A stretch of 8,325 bases of DNA, from NCBI GenBank assembly GCA_020723365.1, contig DYJB01000124.1, positions 1 through 8,325 on the forward strand, written 5' to 3'. This DNA comes from Candidatus Aquidulcis sp. (GTDB lineage Bacteria; Chloroflexota; Anaerolineae; Anaerolineales; E44-bin32). Positions 1 through 6,573 of this stretch are shown here, piece by piece. Position 1 is the first letter of the stretch. The number at the start of each line of letters is the position of its first letter. Made by a program: the position numbers and the translations under genes. Below the pieces are notes generated by a model. It saw only the letters and a list, made by a program, of their open reading frames with translations. It searched no databases and was not told the origin of the DNA.

Positions 1-1503
1 CCAACCTACTGCAGGTTATGGACTTGTGCAGGCCAACCGCCGATTGACGCCGTAGTCATTGCCGTTGCCGCCGCGCTCGGGGTCGGGTTCCTTCTCGGCA
101 AGGGCTTTGACCGGCCGGCGCAATCGCCAGCGCCGCCCGCCGTCGCGGGCGGCCCGGAGGCGGAGGCGCCGGACGCGGGGCGTGCGGCCGCCCCTGGTCC
201 GTCCGGCTCGGATGCGAGCGATCGGGACGCCGCCCATCCGGAAGCGGTCCGTGAGGCGGTCGAGCCCGTGGCCGCGCTCCCGCCGGAGGTGGTGGATCTC
301 GTGGGCTCCTGGATCACGGGAACGGTCGTCGACTCGGCGGGCCATCCCGTTCCGGGCGCGATCGTGATCGCTCTCCGGTCCGCGCCCGAGGCCGAACCGC
401 TTCTATTGTCGGAGGTCCAGAACCGCGGAGTCCCGAGTCCTCCGGACGGGGCGGAGGGCCATGCCCATGAGCGCGGTCGCTTCGGCCTCTTCGGTCTTTC
501 ACCGGGAGCGGAGTACGACCTCTACGCCGGCGCGGGCAAGTACAGCGAACTCGCGTCGCTCGATCGCGAGCGGCGCGCGTTCACACGCGTGACGGCGCCG
601 GTCCGGGACGTCCGCCTCGTGGTGGCCGGTGCCTTCCTCGATATCACCTTCGAGGTCCCGGCCGAGCTCGAGTCAGAGGTGGACGAACAGAGACGCTTCC
701 GTGGCGATTTCCACCTCCACGGCGAACGGGCCCGTGAAAACTGCTCCTATGGCGGGCGCTTCCCCTGCTCGTTGCGGGCCCAGATCCGCCCGGATGAGCC
801 CGTCACCATCGTGGTGTGGGGCAAGAGCATCCACACGGTTGTTCTTCGCGGCATCGTCGTGACCGCGGCCGAGGGGGTGCGGCGGGTCTCGATTCCGCTC
901 ACCCCCCGCGGCTACGCCAACGAGCTGATCCTGGAGGTGATGGACGAGGAGGGGCGCGCAATTGCCGAGGCCTTCCTGAAGCTCGGGGTAATCCTCGCGG
1001 ACGCGCCGCCGGGCACGGGCCCGCGGACCGTGCTGGACAAGGGAGGGGACCCCATCGTGGACGGGATCTTCCGGGCGACGAACCTCGAACCCGGGCCGAC
1101 GAGGATCGCCGTCTATCCAGAGAGCGACAGGACCCTCGTGCCTGCTCTGGTCGACGTGGTCATGCCCGTGGAAGGCGCACTGCGGCAGCGCATCGTCCTG
1201 CAGGTGGGAGGGAAGCTGGTCGTCGAGGTCGACCCGGGCAGTCGCGACCTGACCGTCACCGATATTCGTTCCACGCTGGCTTCGCCGGCAGACCGGTCGG
1301 AGCACTCGTTCCATGAGGTCGGCACATGGGACTACTTGTTCCCCGATGAGCTGCTCCTGAAACCGGCCGGGAAGTACGAGCACGTCGGCCTGCTCGCCCC
1401 GGGGAGCTATGTGATCCGCTTCTGTGTCGATGGACAGGAGTACTCCCGGCTCTTCGACATCCGGCCGGACGAGACGACCACGGTGACGCTGTCCTCGCCA
1501 TAG
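1..1503 (+). CDS. Membrane-anchored protein with carboxypeptidase-regulatory-like domain (5' partial)
   Basis: The frame is open from base 1 to the TAG at 1501-1503, giving 500 visible residues. No ATG, GTG, TTG or CTG occurs in frame before the GTG at 268, so the start lies upstream of the window or behind a frameshift. Starting at 268 would discard an obvious membrane helix at visible residues 17-33 (AVVIAVAAALGVGFLLG), which is followed by a long Ala/Pro/Gly/acidic linker to about residue 90. Residues 102-208 look like a carboxypeptidase-regulatory-like beta-sandwich: GTVVDSAGHPVPGAIV, then GRFGLFGLSPGAEYDLYAG. A similar beta-rich unit begins near residue 306 (LILEVMDEEGRAIAEAF) and runs through NLEPGPTRIAVYP. 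I infer a short cytoplasmic N-terminus, one helix and a large extracytoplasmic part. No catalytic motif was seen and the specific function is unknown. The peptidase gene follows after 31 nt, so co-transcription is likely. The first 20 codons have only 11 G/C third positions, against 17 in the next 20. Confidence 0.8.
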   Translation, partial: PTYCRLWTCAGQPPIDAVVIAVAAALGVGFLLGKGFDRPAQSPAPPAVAGGPEAEAPDAGRAAAPGPSGSDASDRDAAHPEAVREAVEPVAALPPEVVDLVGSWITGTVVDSAGHPVPGAIVIALRSAPEAEPLLLSEVQNRGVPSPPDGAEGHAHERGRFGLFGLSPGAEYDLYAGAGKYSELASLDRERRAFTRVTAPVRDVRLVVAGAFLDITFEVPAELESEVDEQRRFRGDFHLHGERARENCSYGGRFPCSLRAQIRPDEPVTIVVWGKSIHTVVLRGIVVTAAEGVRRVSIPLTPRGYANELILEVMDEEGRAIAEAFLKLGVILADAPPGTGPRTVLDKGGDPIVDGIFRATNLEPGPTRIAVYPESDRTLVPALVDVVMPVEGALRQRIVLQVGGKLVVEVDPGSRDLTVTDIRSTLASPADRSEHSFHEVGTWDYLFPDELLLKPAGKYEHVGLLAPGSYVIRFCVDGQEYSRLFDIRPDETTTVTLSSP

Positions 1504-1534
1504 GACGGACCGGCAGAAGAACGGAGGAACGAGG

Positions 1535-3529
1535 ATGATGACGAGGGGTGGACTCTTCGCTCTGCTCGTGTCGGTCGCGCTTCTTCACGGCGCTCTTCCC
1601 GCGACGGCCCGCGCCGCTTCGGAAGTCGACGTGCTCGCCTACGACATCCGCGCCGTGATCGGCGCCGAAGCCATCACCGAGACCGTGTCGGTGCGCGCCG
1701 CCGCGACGCGGCCCGCCCGCGAGCTGGCGATGGAGCTGGCCGAGAGCATGGAGATCCGCTCCTGCAAGCTCGGCGAGGCGGACGTGCCGTTCGAGCGCGA
1801 CGGCTGGAACCTTCGCCTGGATCTCGCCAAGGCGGGCGCTCCGCGCGGCGAGTTCGAGGTCGTCTTCCAGGTCGAGGGCCGGCCGTACGAGAACCAGCGC
1901 AACCAGTTCATCCGGACGACCGTGTCCCCCGAGCACACCTACATCCGCTCGCAGTACGCGTGGTACCCCCGCGTCCCCGAGGACCTGGCCCTCTATCAGA
2001 CCACGCTCGACGTGCGCAAAGACTGGCAGGTGCGCGCGGAGGGCGATCTCGTGGAGAAGACCGAGGCGGGGGACCGCGCCACGTGGCGCTTCGTGCTGGA
2101 GAAACCCTGCCGAACCATTGGGCTGGCGGCCGCCGACTACCGCACCGTCGAGCGCGCGGTCGAGGGCAGCATCGCGCTCGACGCCCTGGTCTTCGCCGGC
2201 CACGAGGAAGGCGGCCGGCAGCTCCTCGAGTTCGCGGCCCGGGCGATCGAGTTCTACCAGGGCCTGTTCGGGCCGATGAGCGAGAAGCGCTTCTCCCTGG
2301 TGGAGATGCCGGCCGCGTTCGGCGAGGGGAGCGGCTACGGCATGACCGGCTACGCCCTCATCGGCACCGGCGCCTTCGCCGCGGCCGGCGGCGCGGCCTG
2401 GGCCGAGTCGCTGGTGGCCCACGAGGTCGCGCACACCTGGTGGGGTCGCGAGGTAGGGTTCTCGAACTTCGCCAATGAAATGCTCGCCACCTACTCCACC
2501 AACCGGTACCTCGAGCGCTTTGGCGGCGCGGGACAGGCGCGGGCGGAGCGGGAGGGCTTCTGCAGGAACGTGGTCGACACGGTGCGCGCGAAGGGAGCGG
2601 TGGCCCTGGCGGACATCCAGGGCTGGGGCGGACGGCTCGATCCCGCGGTCTACACGGCGCACGCCTACGACAAGGGGGCGATGCTGCTGATCGCGCTCGA
2701 ACGGGAGATGGGGCGCAAGGCGTTCGACGCCGCCCTCGCCGCGTTCTGCGAGCGCCACCGCGGGCAGCTCGTCGACTACCGCACCTTGTCCAGCGAGCTG
2801 GGCGGATCGGGGCACAAGTGGGTCTTCGAGCAGTGGGGCGGACCGGAGATCCCGTCCCTCTGGGAAGAGCACGAGGTGAAGAAGGCCGGCTCCTCGTTCT
2901 CCGTCAAGGGCACGCTGGTCCAGGAAGGCACGAAGAAGCCGTTCCGCATGAACGTGACCGTGCGGGCGATCCGCGGCGAGAATCCGGTCGACCAGGAGGT
3001 CCAGGTGAAGCAGGAGAGAACTCCCTTCAAGCTCACCTGCCCCTTCGAGCCGGAGAAGATCGAGATCGATCCCGACCGCCTCCTCGTGTTCGGCCGCGGC
3101 GGTCCAGACGTGGACCTGAACGCCTTGGTGAAGCAGGCGTTCGAGGTGGTCAACAACCCAAAGATGGCGGACCGGGACATTCTCGAACGAACGCTCGAGG
3201 ACCTCGACCGGTTGATCGAGCTTGGCGGCGGCAAGAAGAGCGAGTGCATCGCCGGCAAGGGGAGGTGTCTGTTCCGCCTCGGGAGGCTGGACGAGGCCAA
3301 GGAGGAGCTCGAGCGCGCCATCGGCATGGGGGACTCGGGGTCCTTCTGGCAGGGCTGGATCCACCTCAGGCTCGGCAACATCGCGGACCTGAAGGGGAAG
3401 CGAGCGGATGCCGAGGAACACTATCAGAAGGTCGTCGCCCTGCCGGACGCCTCCAATCTGAAGTACCAGAAGGAGCTGGCCGGGCGCTTCTTGAAGCAGC
3501 CGTATCGCGGCTACGAGCAGGACGGCTGA
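1535..3529 (+). CDS. Secreted M1-like metallopeptidase with TPR tail
   Basis: This encodes 664 residues. GGAGG at 1523-1527 lies 7 nt before the ATG, and the N-terminus is a signal peptide probably cleaved after ATARA (residue ~27). A beta-rich N-terminal region (about 28-225) contains the YAWYP motif common in M1 proteins. The zinc motif HEVAHTWWG starts at H296 (H296, E297, H300). The likely third ligand is E315 in NEMLATY, matching the M1 NEGFASY block, but only 14 residues separate it from the HExxH instead of the usual 18. YTAHAY (373-378) followed by DKGAM matches the M1 block carrying the catalytic tyrosine, here Y378. The GxMEN exopeptidase motif is not intact: the region reads YGMTGY around M270, with Thr where the N-terminus-binding Glu should be. 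A beta segment (~455-525) precedes two TPR-like units (~570-602 and 603-636). The M1-like fold is clear and zinc binding likely; classical aminopeptidase specificity is doubtful. An endopeptidase or a degenerate, binding-only protein are alternatives. It probably shares a transcript with the gene upstream. Confidence 0.88.
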   Translation: MMTRGGLFALLVSVALLHGALPATARAASEVDVLAYDIRAVIGAEAITETVSVRAAATRPARELAMELAESMEIRSCKLGEADVPFERDGWNLRLDLAKAGAPRGEFEVVFQVEGRPYENQRNQFIRTTVSPEHTYIRSQYAWYPRVPEDLALYQTTLDVRKDWQVRAEGDLVEKTEAGDRATWRFVLEKPCRTIGLAAADYRTVERAVEGSIALDALVFAGHEEGGRQLLEFAARAIEFYQGLFGPMSEKRFSLVEMPAAFGEGSGYGMTGYALIGTGAFAAAGGAAWAESLVAHEVAHTWWGREVGFSNFANEMLATYSTNRYLERFGGAGQARAEREGFCRNVVDTVRAKGAVALADIQGWGGRLDPAVYTAHAYDKGAMLLIALEREMGRKAFDAALAAFCERHRGQLVDYRTLSSELGGSGHKWVFEQWGGPEIPSLWEEHEVKKAGSSFSVKGTLVQEGTKKPFRMNVTVRAIRGENPVDQEVQVKQERTPFKLTCPFEPEKIEIDPDRLLVFGRGGPDVDLNALVKQAFEVVNNPKMADRDILERTLEDLDRLIELGGGKKSECIAGKGRCLFRLGRLDEAKEELERAIGMGDSGSFWQGWIHLRLGNIADLKGKRADAEEHYQKVVALPDASNLKYQKELAGRFLKQPYRGYEQDG

Positions 3530-3567
3530 CGGCGACCGGCTGCCGCGAGATCGGTCAGGGAGAAGAG

Positions 3568-5139
3568 CTACGGCTGGAAGGTCAGCGCGTAGGCGTTCGA
3601 GAAGGCGACCCCGACCGGAGCCCCCGCATCGGCAATCAGGAACTGGATGTAGAGGTTGAAGACGCCGGCGCCGCCTGGCGCGACGAGCTCGATCCTGCCG
3701 TCCCCGCCGGTCACGAGCGGCAGCGCGAGGTAGGGAATCGAAATGTCCGGCACCAGGGTGCCGCCCAGGACAGAGATGGGGACCCGGCCGAGCGAGGCGA
3801 ACAGCAGCGTGGCCGAGGCAGGAGCCGCCTTGCTCAGGTTGACCTTGGCGCTGTTGCCCGAGTCGAGAAGACCGCAGACGGAGAGCAAAGGAACCTCGCC
3901 GCCGCCGCCGGCCAGGCCGTAGCCCAGATCCGCTCCAGGGGCCGGGGCAGCGGGGACGATCTTGAACACCTCGCCGCCGTGGTCGCAGATCAGGATCTCG
4001 CCGCAACCGTCCTCGCCGAACGACGAGACGCTGTCGATGGTAGCGCCCGGCGGATCGAGTTCGTTGGTGCGGTCCTGGTGGTTGACCACCAGCCCGCCGG
4101 ATATCTGGAACGACCAGATCGTCGCCGAGCAGTAGTCCGAGTAGAAGTAGGTTCCATCGAGGTCGGGGATCGCGCAGCCGCGGTAGACGTGCCCGCCGGT
4201 GACCGAGCAGCCCAGCGCGTGGGTGTAGTCGAGCACGGGCGCGACGAACTGCGGCGAGCCGCAGGGGGGAGGCGACGTGCAGCCGCTGGTACCGAAGCAG
4301 GCCGTGCCTTCCATTACCTTCCAACCGTAGTTCTCTCCGCCCGTGCTCGTACCGGGCACCCAGTCGACCTCCTCGCGGGAGTTCTGGCCGACGTCCCCGA
4401 TGTACAGGTCGCCGTTCAGCCGGTCGAAGCTGAACCGCCAGGGGTTGCGCAGGCCGAAGGCCCAGATCTCGTCCAGGACGTTGGGATCGCCCACGAACGG
4501 ATTGGAAGGGGGTGCGGTGCCGCCGTTGTCGACGTCGATCCGCAGGATCTTGCCCAGCAGCACGCCGCCGTTCTGCGCGTTGCAGCTCGGGTCGCCGGCA
4601 CCGCCGCCGTCACCCATCCCGACGTACAGGTAGCCGTCGTTCGGCCCGAAGACGATGCAGCCGCCGTTGTGGTTCGCGAACGGCTGGGGAATCGGACCCA
4701 GCATCACGGTGCCGCTGCTCGCATCGGCCACGTCCGGATTGCCGGAAGACACCTGGTACCGCTCGACGACCGTCGCTCCACTGGTGATCGAGGTGTAGTC
4801 GACATAGAAGTAGCCGTTGCTGTCGAAGTCGGGATGGAAGGCGAGACCGAGCAGTCCCTGCTCGCTGCCGGACGTCAACACCTTGGGCTTGATGTCCAGG
4901 AAGGGTGTCGCCAGCAGCGCGCCATTCTTCAGGATCAGGATCCTGGCGTTCCTCTGCTCCACGATGAAGATGCGTTCCTCGTCGCAGGCCGGCGAGCCGG
5001 CCCAGACCGGGTCGTTCAGACCGCTGGCGATGCGGACCGTGGTCAGGGGAGTGGCGCCCTGCGCCCGATCGACTGTGCCGAACAGGGTGAAAAGCGAGCA
5101 GGCCACCAGCGCGGCGATCCTCGTATATCGCGTCATCAT
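3568..5139 (-). CDS. Secreted PQQ-dependent sugar dehydrogenase-like protein with C-terminal shared domain
   Basis: This encodes 523 residues. The frame stays open further upstream, to 5556, but the signal peptide (MMTRYTRIAALVACSLFTLF, cleavage near AQG) sets the start at the double ATG 5134-5139. The Shine-Dalgarno is weak (GAGAAAG next to the ATG). Residues ~35-395 form a six-bladed glucose/sorbosone dehydrogenase-type propeller: FHPDFDSNGYFYV, HNGG, YLYVGMGDGGGAGDP, LRIDVD, IWAFGLRNPWRFSFD, IGDVGQNSREEVDW. H157 matches the catalytic histidine of soluble glucose dehydrogenase, and R231-N232 match its PQQ-contacting Arg-Asn pair. Family members oxidise aldoses or related compounds outside the cytoplasm using PQQ and calcium; the substrate cannot be told here. 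Several Cys (CFGTSGC, PPPCG, ALGC, RGC, DYC, DGCGEILIC) may form disulfides. Residues 402-523 are a separate beta domain shared with the next two genes upstream in transcription order, with GYGLAG, LGGTLVP and SNAYAL. No PQQ synthesis gene is in view. It converges on the peptidase gene, 38 nt apart. Confidence 0.9.
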   Translation of the reverse strand: MMTRYTRIAALVACSLFTLFGTVDRAQGATPLTTVRIASGLNDPVWAGSPACDEERIFIVEQRNARILILKNGALLATPFLDIKPKVLTSGSEQGLLGLAFHPDFDSNGYFYVDYTSITSGATVVERYQVSSGNPDVADASSGTVMLGPIPQPFANHNGGCIVFGPNDGYLYVGMGDGGGAGDPSCNAQNGGVLLGKILRIDVDNGGTAPPSNPFVGDPNVLDEIWAFGLRNPWRFSFDRLNGDLYIGDVGQNSREEVDWVPGTSTGGENYGWKVMEGTACFGTSGCTSPPPCGSPQFVAPVLDYTHALGCSVTGGHVYRGCAIPDLDGTYFYSDYCSATIWSFQISGGLVVNHQDRTNELDPPGATIDSVSSFGEDGCGEILICDHGGEVFKIVPAAPAPGADLGYGLAGGGGEVPLLSVCGLLDSGNSAKVNLSKAAPASATLLFASLGRVPISVLGGTLVPDISIPYLALPLVTGGDGRIELVAPGGAGVFNLYIQFLIADAGAPVGVAFSNAYALTFQP

Positions 5140-5150
5140 CTTTCTCGTTT

Positions 5151-5175
5151 CCGAAGGCAGGCCGGATTGCCTCGG
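5151..5175 (-). promoter_or_regulatory. Leader hairpin before the sugar dehydrogenase gene
   Basis: CCGAAGGCA (5151-5159) and TGCCTCGG (5168-5175) are inverted repeats. They form an 8-bp stem with one bulged A around an 8-nt loop. On the transcribed - strand the structure would end 11 nt before the ATG at 5139, close to the weak ribosome binding site, so an effect on translation or mRNA stability is possible. In DNA this GC-rich, chance hairpins are common, and no ligand-binding leader is recognised. Confidence 0.3.
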
Positions 5176-5520
5176 TGCAGATAGCCGCGGATGGGCTGGG
5201 CGGGGGAGTTTCCTTGCCGTTCTCGCGCCACGCAGCCGTTCTCGATCAGGTGGCGTCGTAGCTCCTCGTCGAGCCGCGATCACCCGTCTCAACTGCTGGA
5301 AGAGGCGCGCTTCGGCGAGGTGGCGGGGCCGTGGCTGGTGGCCGTGCCTGCCGAACTGGACAAGATGGCTGAGCAGGACCTTCCCGTGCAGTTCCTGAAG
5401 GAGAGGGTGCGCGGCATCGGGCCTAGCATCGACGCCGACCGAGCTGATCATCGCCGCAGTGATGCGCACCCGGAAGATCAGGGGCTGATCCCAGGTCGCT
5501 GTCCGGGAGGGATCGATTCC

Positions 5521-5579
5521 GACGCCGGCGGCGGCGCGCGCGGGGAGGCCGCGCACGCCGCCGTGGCCGCGCCGGCGTC
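5521..5579 (-). terminator. Long GC-rich inverted repeat after the 290-residue gene; possible terminator
   Basis: GACGCCGGCG (5521-5530) and CGCCGGCGTC (5570-5579) are perfect 10-bp inverted arms. After one bulged G they extend by four more pairs (CGGC 5532-5535 with GCCG 5566-5569). On the - strand the hairpin begins 9 nt after the stop codon at 5589, the place for a terminator or an mRNA-stabilising 3' hairpin. No U tract follows, so it is not a textbook intrinsic terminator. The loop region is itself GC-rich and could fold further. Confidence 0.42.
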
Positions 5580-5588
5580 AAGTCGGTG

Positions 5589-6461
5589 TCACTGGGCGAC
5601 GGCGCGCAACCCGTTGGACGCGCCGTCGACGGCGGTGCCCGTGGGGTTCAGGATCCAGCACTGCATGTAGATCGACGTGTTGGCCGGGATGCCGGTCGGC
5701 CAGGTGGCAGGGAGAACGAAGCCGCCCGTCGCGTCGGTCGCCACGTACAGGATGACGTTCAGCGACGGCACCATGACGCCGCCCTGGAACGGGACGTTGA
5801 TCTGCGTCAGTCCCACCACGAACAGGGTCGGAGCCAGCGGGGCCGCGTTCGAGAGGGTCAGGGTCAGAGGATCGCCGGCGGCCAGCGCGCCCGAGCCCAC
5901 GAACGACGGCACCCCCATGCTCCCTGCCAGGGCGTAGCCGAGGTCGTACCAGGCCGGGTGGATGGTGAGCTGGCCGACGATGCGCACCTTCTTCAGCGTC
6001 ACGGTCTGCGTGCCGAAGATGCCGCCAAGATCGATGACGAGCGTGCCGAGAACCACGTTGGTGGCGCTGGCGTAACCGTAGCCGCCGGCGTTGAGCCCCA
6101 CGGAGAGAATGGCGGAGAGCGCCGGCGGATCGGGCGGCGGGGGAACCACGATCGGCTGATTCATCGCAGCCACCGGCGCCGGGCCGTTCACCTCGACCGT
6201 CGCGGCGATGTACTCAGGAGGAACCTGGTTCGTCACGTCGATGTTGTTGAACGGGATGCCCATCCAGGTGACGTCCACCGTGACCTTGGTGATCAGGTAC
6301 TTGATGGCGTACACGGAAGCCGCCGGATCCACCGCGGTCGGGGAGGTCCACGTCACGTCCTGCCCCGACGTGGTCACGTCGAAGGTCCAGGTCTGTCCGG
6401 CGCTCGCAAGTGGTGCGGCCAGCGTTGCCGCAAGGACGGTTGTCCAGAGAAGTCGGTTCAC
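5589..6461 (-). CDS. Secreted beta-rich protein with shared C-terminal domain, function unknown
   Basis: This encodes 290 residues from a GTG start at 6459-6461. The frame can be read upstream to an ATG at 6539, but the first 26 residues of that version are not protein-like. The GTG instead has AGGAGG 9 nt before it and opens directly into a signal peptide (MNRLLWTTVLAATLAAPLASA, cleavage before GQTW). Residues ~24-171 are rich in Thr, Val and Ile, suggest a beta sandwich, and include a Pro-rich loop (VVPPPPDPPA). No family or catalytic motif was recognised. Residues 172-290 are the tail domain also found in both flanking - strand genes, with DLGYALAGSMGVPSF, PFQGGVMVPS, IYMQCWI and SNGLRAV. 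The gap to the upstream gene is 112 bp and to the downstream gene 449 bp, so a shared transcript with the latter is doubtful. I infer an exported or surface protein. A structural or adhesive role is a guess from composition only. Confidence 0.82.
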   Translation of the reverse strand: MNRLLWTTVLAATLAAPLASAGQTWTFDVTTSGQDVTWTSPTAVDPAASVYAIKYLITKVTVDVTWMGIPFNNIDVTNQVPPEYIAATVEVNGPAPVAAMNQPIVVPPPPDPPALSAILSVGLNAGGYGYASATNVVLGTLVIDLGGIFGTQTVTLKKVRIVGQLTIHPAWYDLGYALAGSMGVPSFVGSGALAAGDPLTLTLSNAAPLAPTLFVVGLTQINVPFQGGVMVPSLNVILYVATDATGGFVLPATWPTGIPANTSIYMQCWILNPTGTAVDGASNGLRAVAQ

Positions 6462-6470
6462 GGGCCAGTT

Positions 6471-6476
6471 CCTCCT
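6471..6476 (-). promoter_or_regulatory. Ribosome binding site fixing the GTG start of the 290-residue protein
   Basis: The + strand reads CCTCCT, so the transcript carries AGGAGG, a complete Shine-Dalgarno core. It lies 9 nt before the GTG at 6459-6461, which begins a clean signal peptide. This supports the shorter protein over the ATG at 6539. Confidence 0.75.
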
Positions 6477-6556
6477 GAAGTTGGGGGTCGCCGTTTGCCT
6501 TGCGAATCGAATGTAACCCGGAAGCCGTTCGCCGTCCACCAGCAGCTTCGCGGCCG

Positions 6557-6571
6557 GGCCCGCGCCGGGCC
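6557..6571 (-). terminator. Short GC hairpin directly after the anchor-J gene; weak terminator candidate
   Basis: GGCCCG (6557-6562) and CGGGCC (6566-6571) pair perfectly around a 3-nt loop. The hairpin starts 2 nt after the stop codon at 6574-6576 of the - strand gene. There is no U tract after it. It may slow polymerase or protect the 3' end of the message, but a 6-bp GC stem could occur by chance at this base composition. Confidence 0.3.
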
Positions 6572-6573
6572 AG

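Larger units (their letters stand above)
5140..5588. other. 449-bp intergenic stretch with no confidently assigned gene
   Basis: This lies between the end of the 290-residue gene and the start of the sugar dehydrogenase gene. It contains the leader hairpin and a long GC-rich inverted repeat, both listed separately. A + strand frame opens with ATG at 5191 and runs to a stop at 5668-5670, antisense into the neighbouring gene. Its middle (about 5290-5430) has mostly G/C third positions and a protein-like composition (LLEEARFGEVAGPWLVAVPA, then AELDKMAEQDLPVQFLKERV). The - strand frame upstream of the dehydrogenase is also open, to 5556. I recognise no family in either, and see no good ribosome binding site, signal peptide or domain. 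A decayed gene fragment, a real small + strand gene, or simple GC-driven openness are all possible. A promoter for the dehydrogenase presumably lies here, but no convincing -35/-10 pair was found. Confidence 0.5.

Noticed and set aside
2420..2479. A sequencing deletion explaining the short zinc-ligand spacing
   Set aside because: Four residues would need a 12-nt in-frame loss. The frame and third-position GC are uninterrupted on both sides, so a real short loop is more likely.
3526..3558. Hairpin between the convergent peptidase and dehydrogenase genes (GACCG 3534-3538 with CGGTC 3552-3556)
   Set aside because: Only a 5-bp stem with a 13-nt loop and no T tract on either strand, so it is too weak to call a bidirectional terminator.
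1256..4324. Very long - strand open frame (about 1020 codons)
   Set aside because: It runs antisense through the peptidase gene and, out of frame, across the 3' two-thirds of the dehydrogenase gene. It has Arg/Leu/Gly/His-rich low-complexity composition, no domain and no start context. It is a shadow frame produced by high GC.
2818..5184. Long + strand open frame (about 790 codons)
   Set aside because: It overlaps the end of the peptidase gene out of frame and then lies antisense to the whole dehydrogenase gene. No recognisable motifs, while both overlapped genes have clear families.
5140..5556. N-terminal extension of the dehydrogenase to an ATG at 5556
   Set aside because: It would put 139 unrecognised residues in front of a clean signal peptide starting at 5139. 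Secreted members of this family start at the signal peptide.
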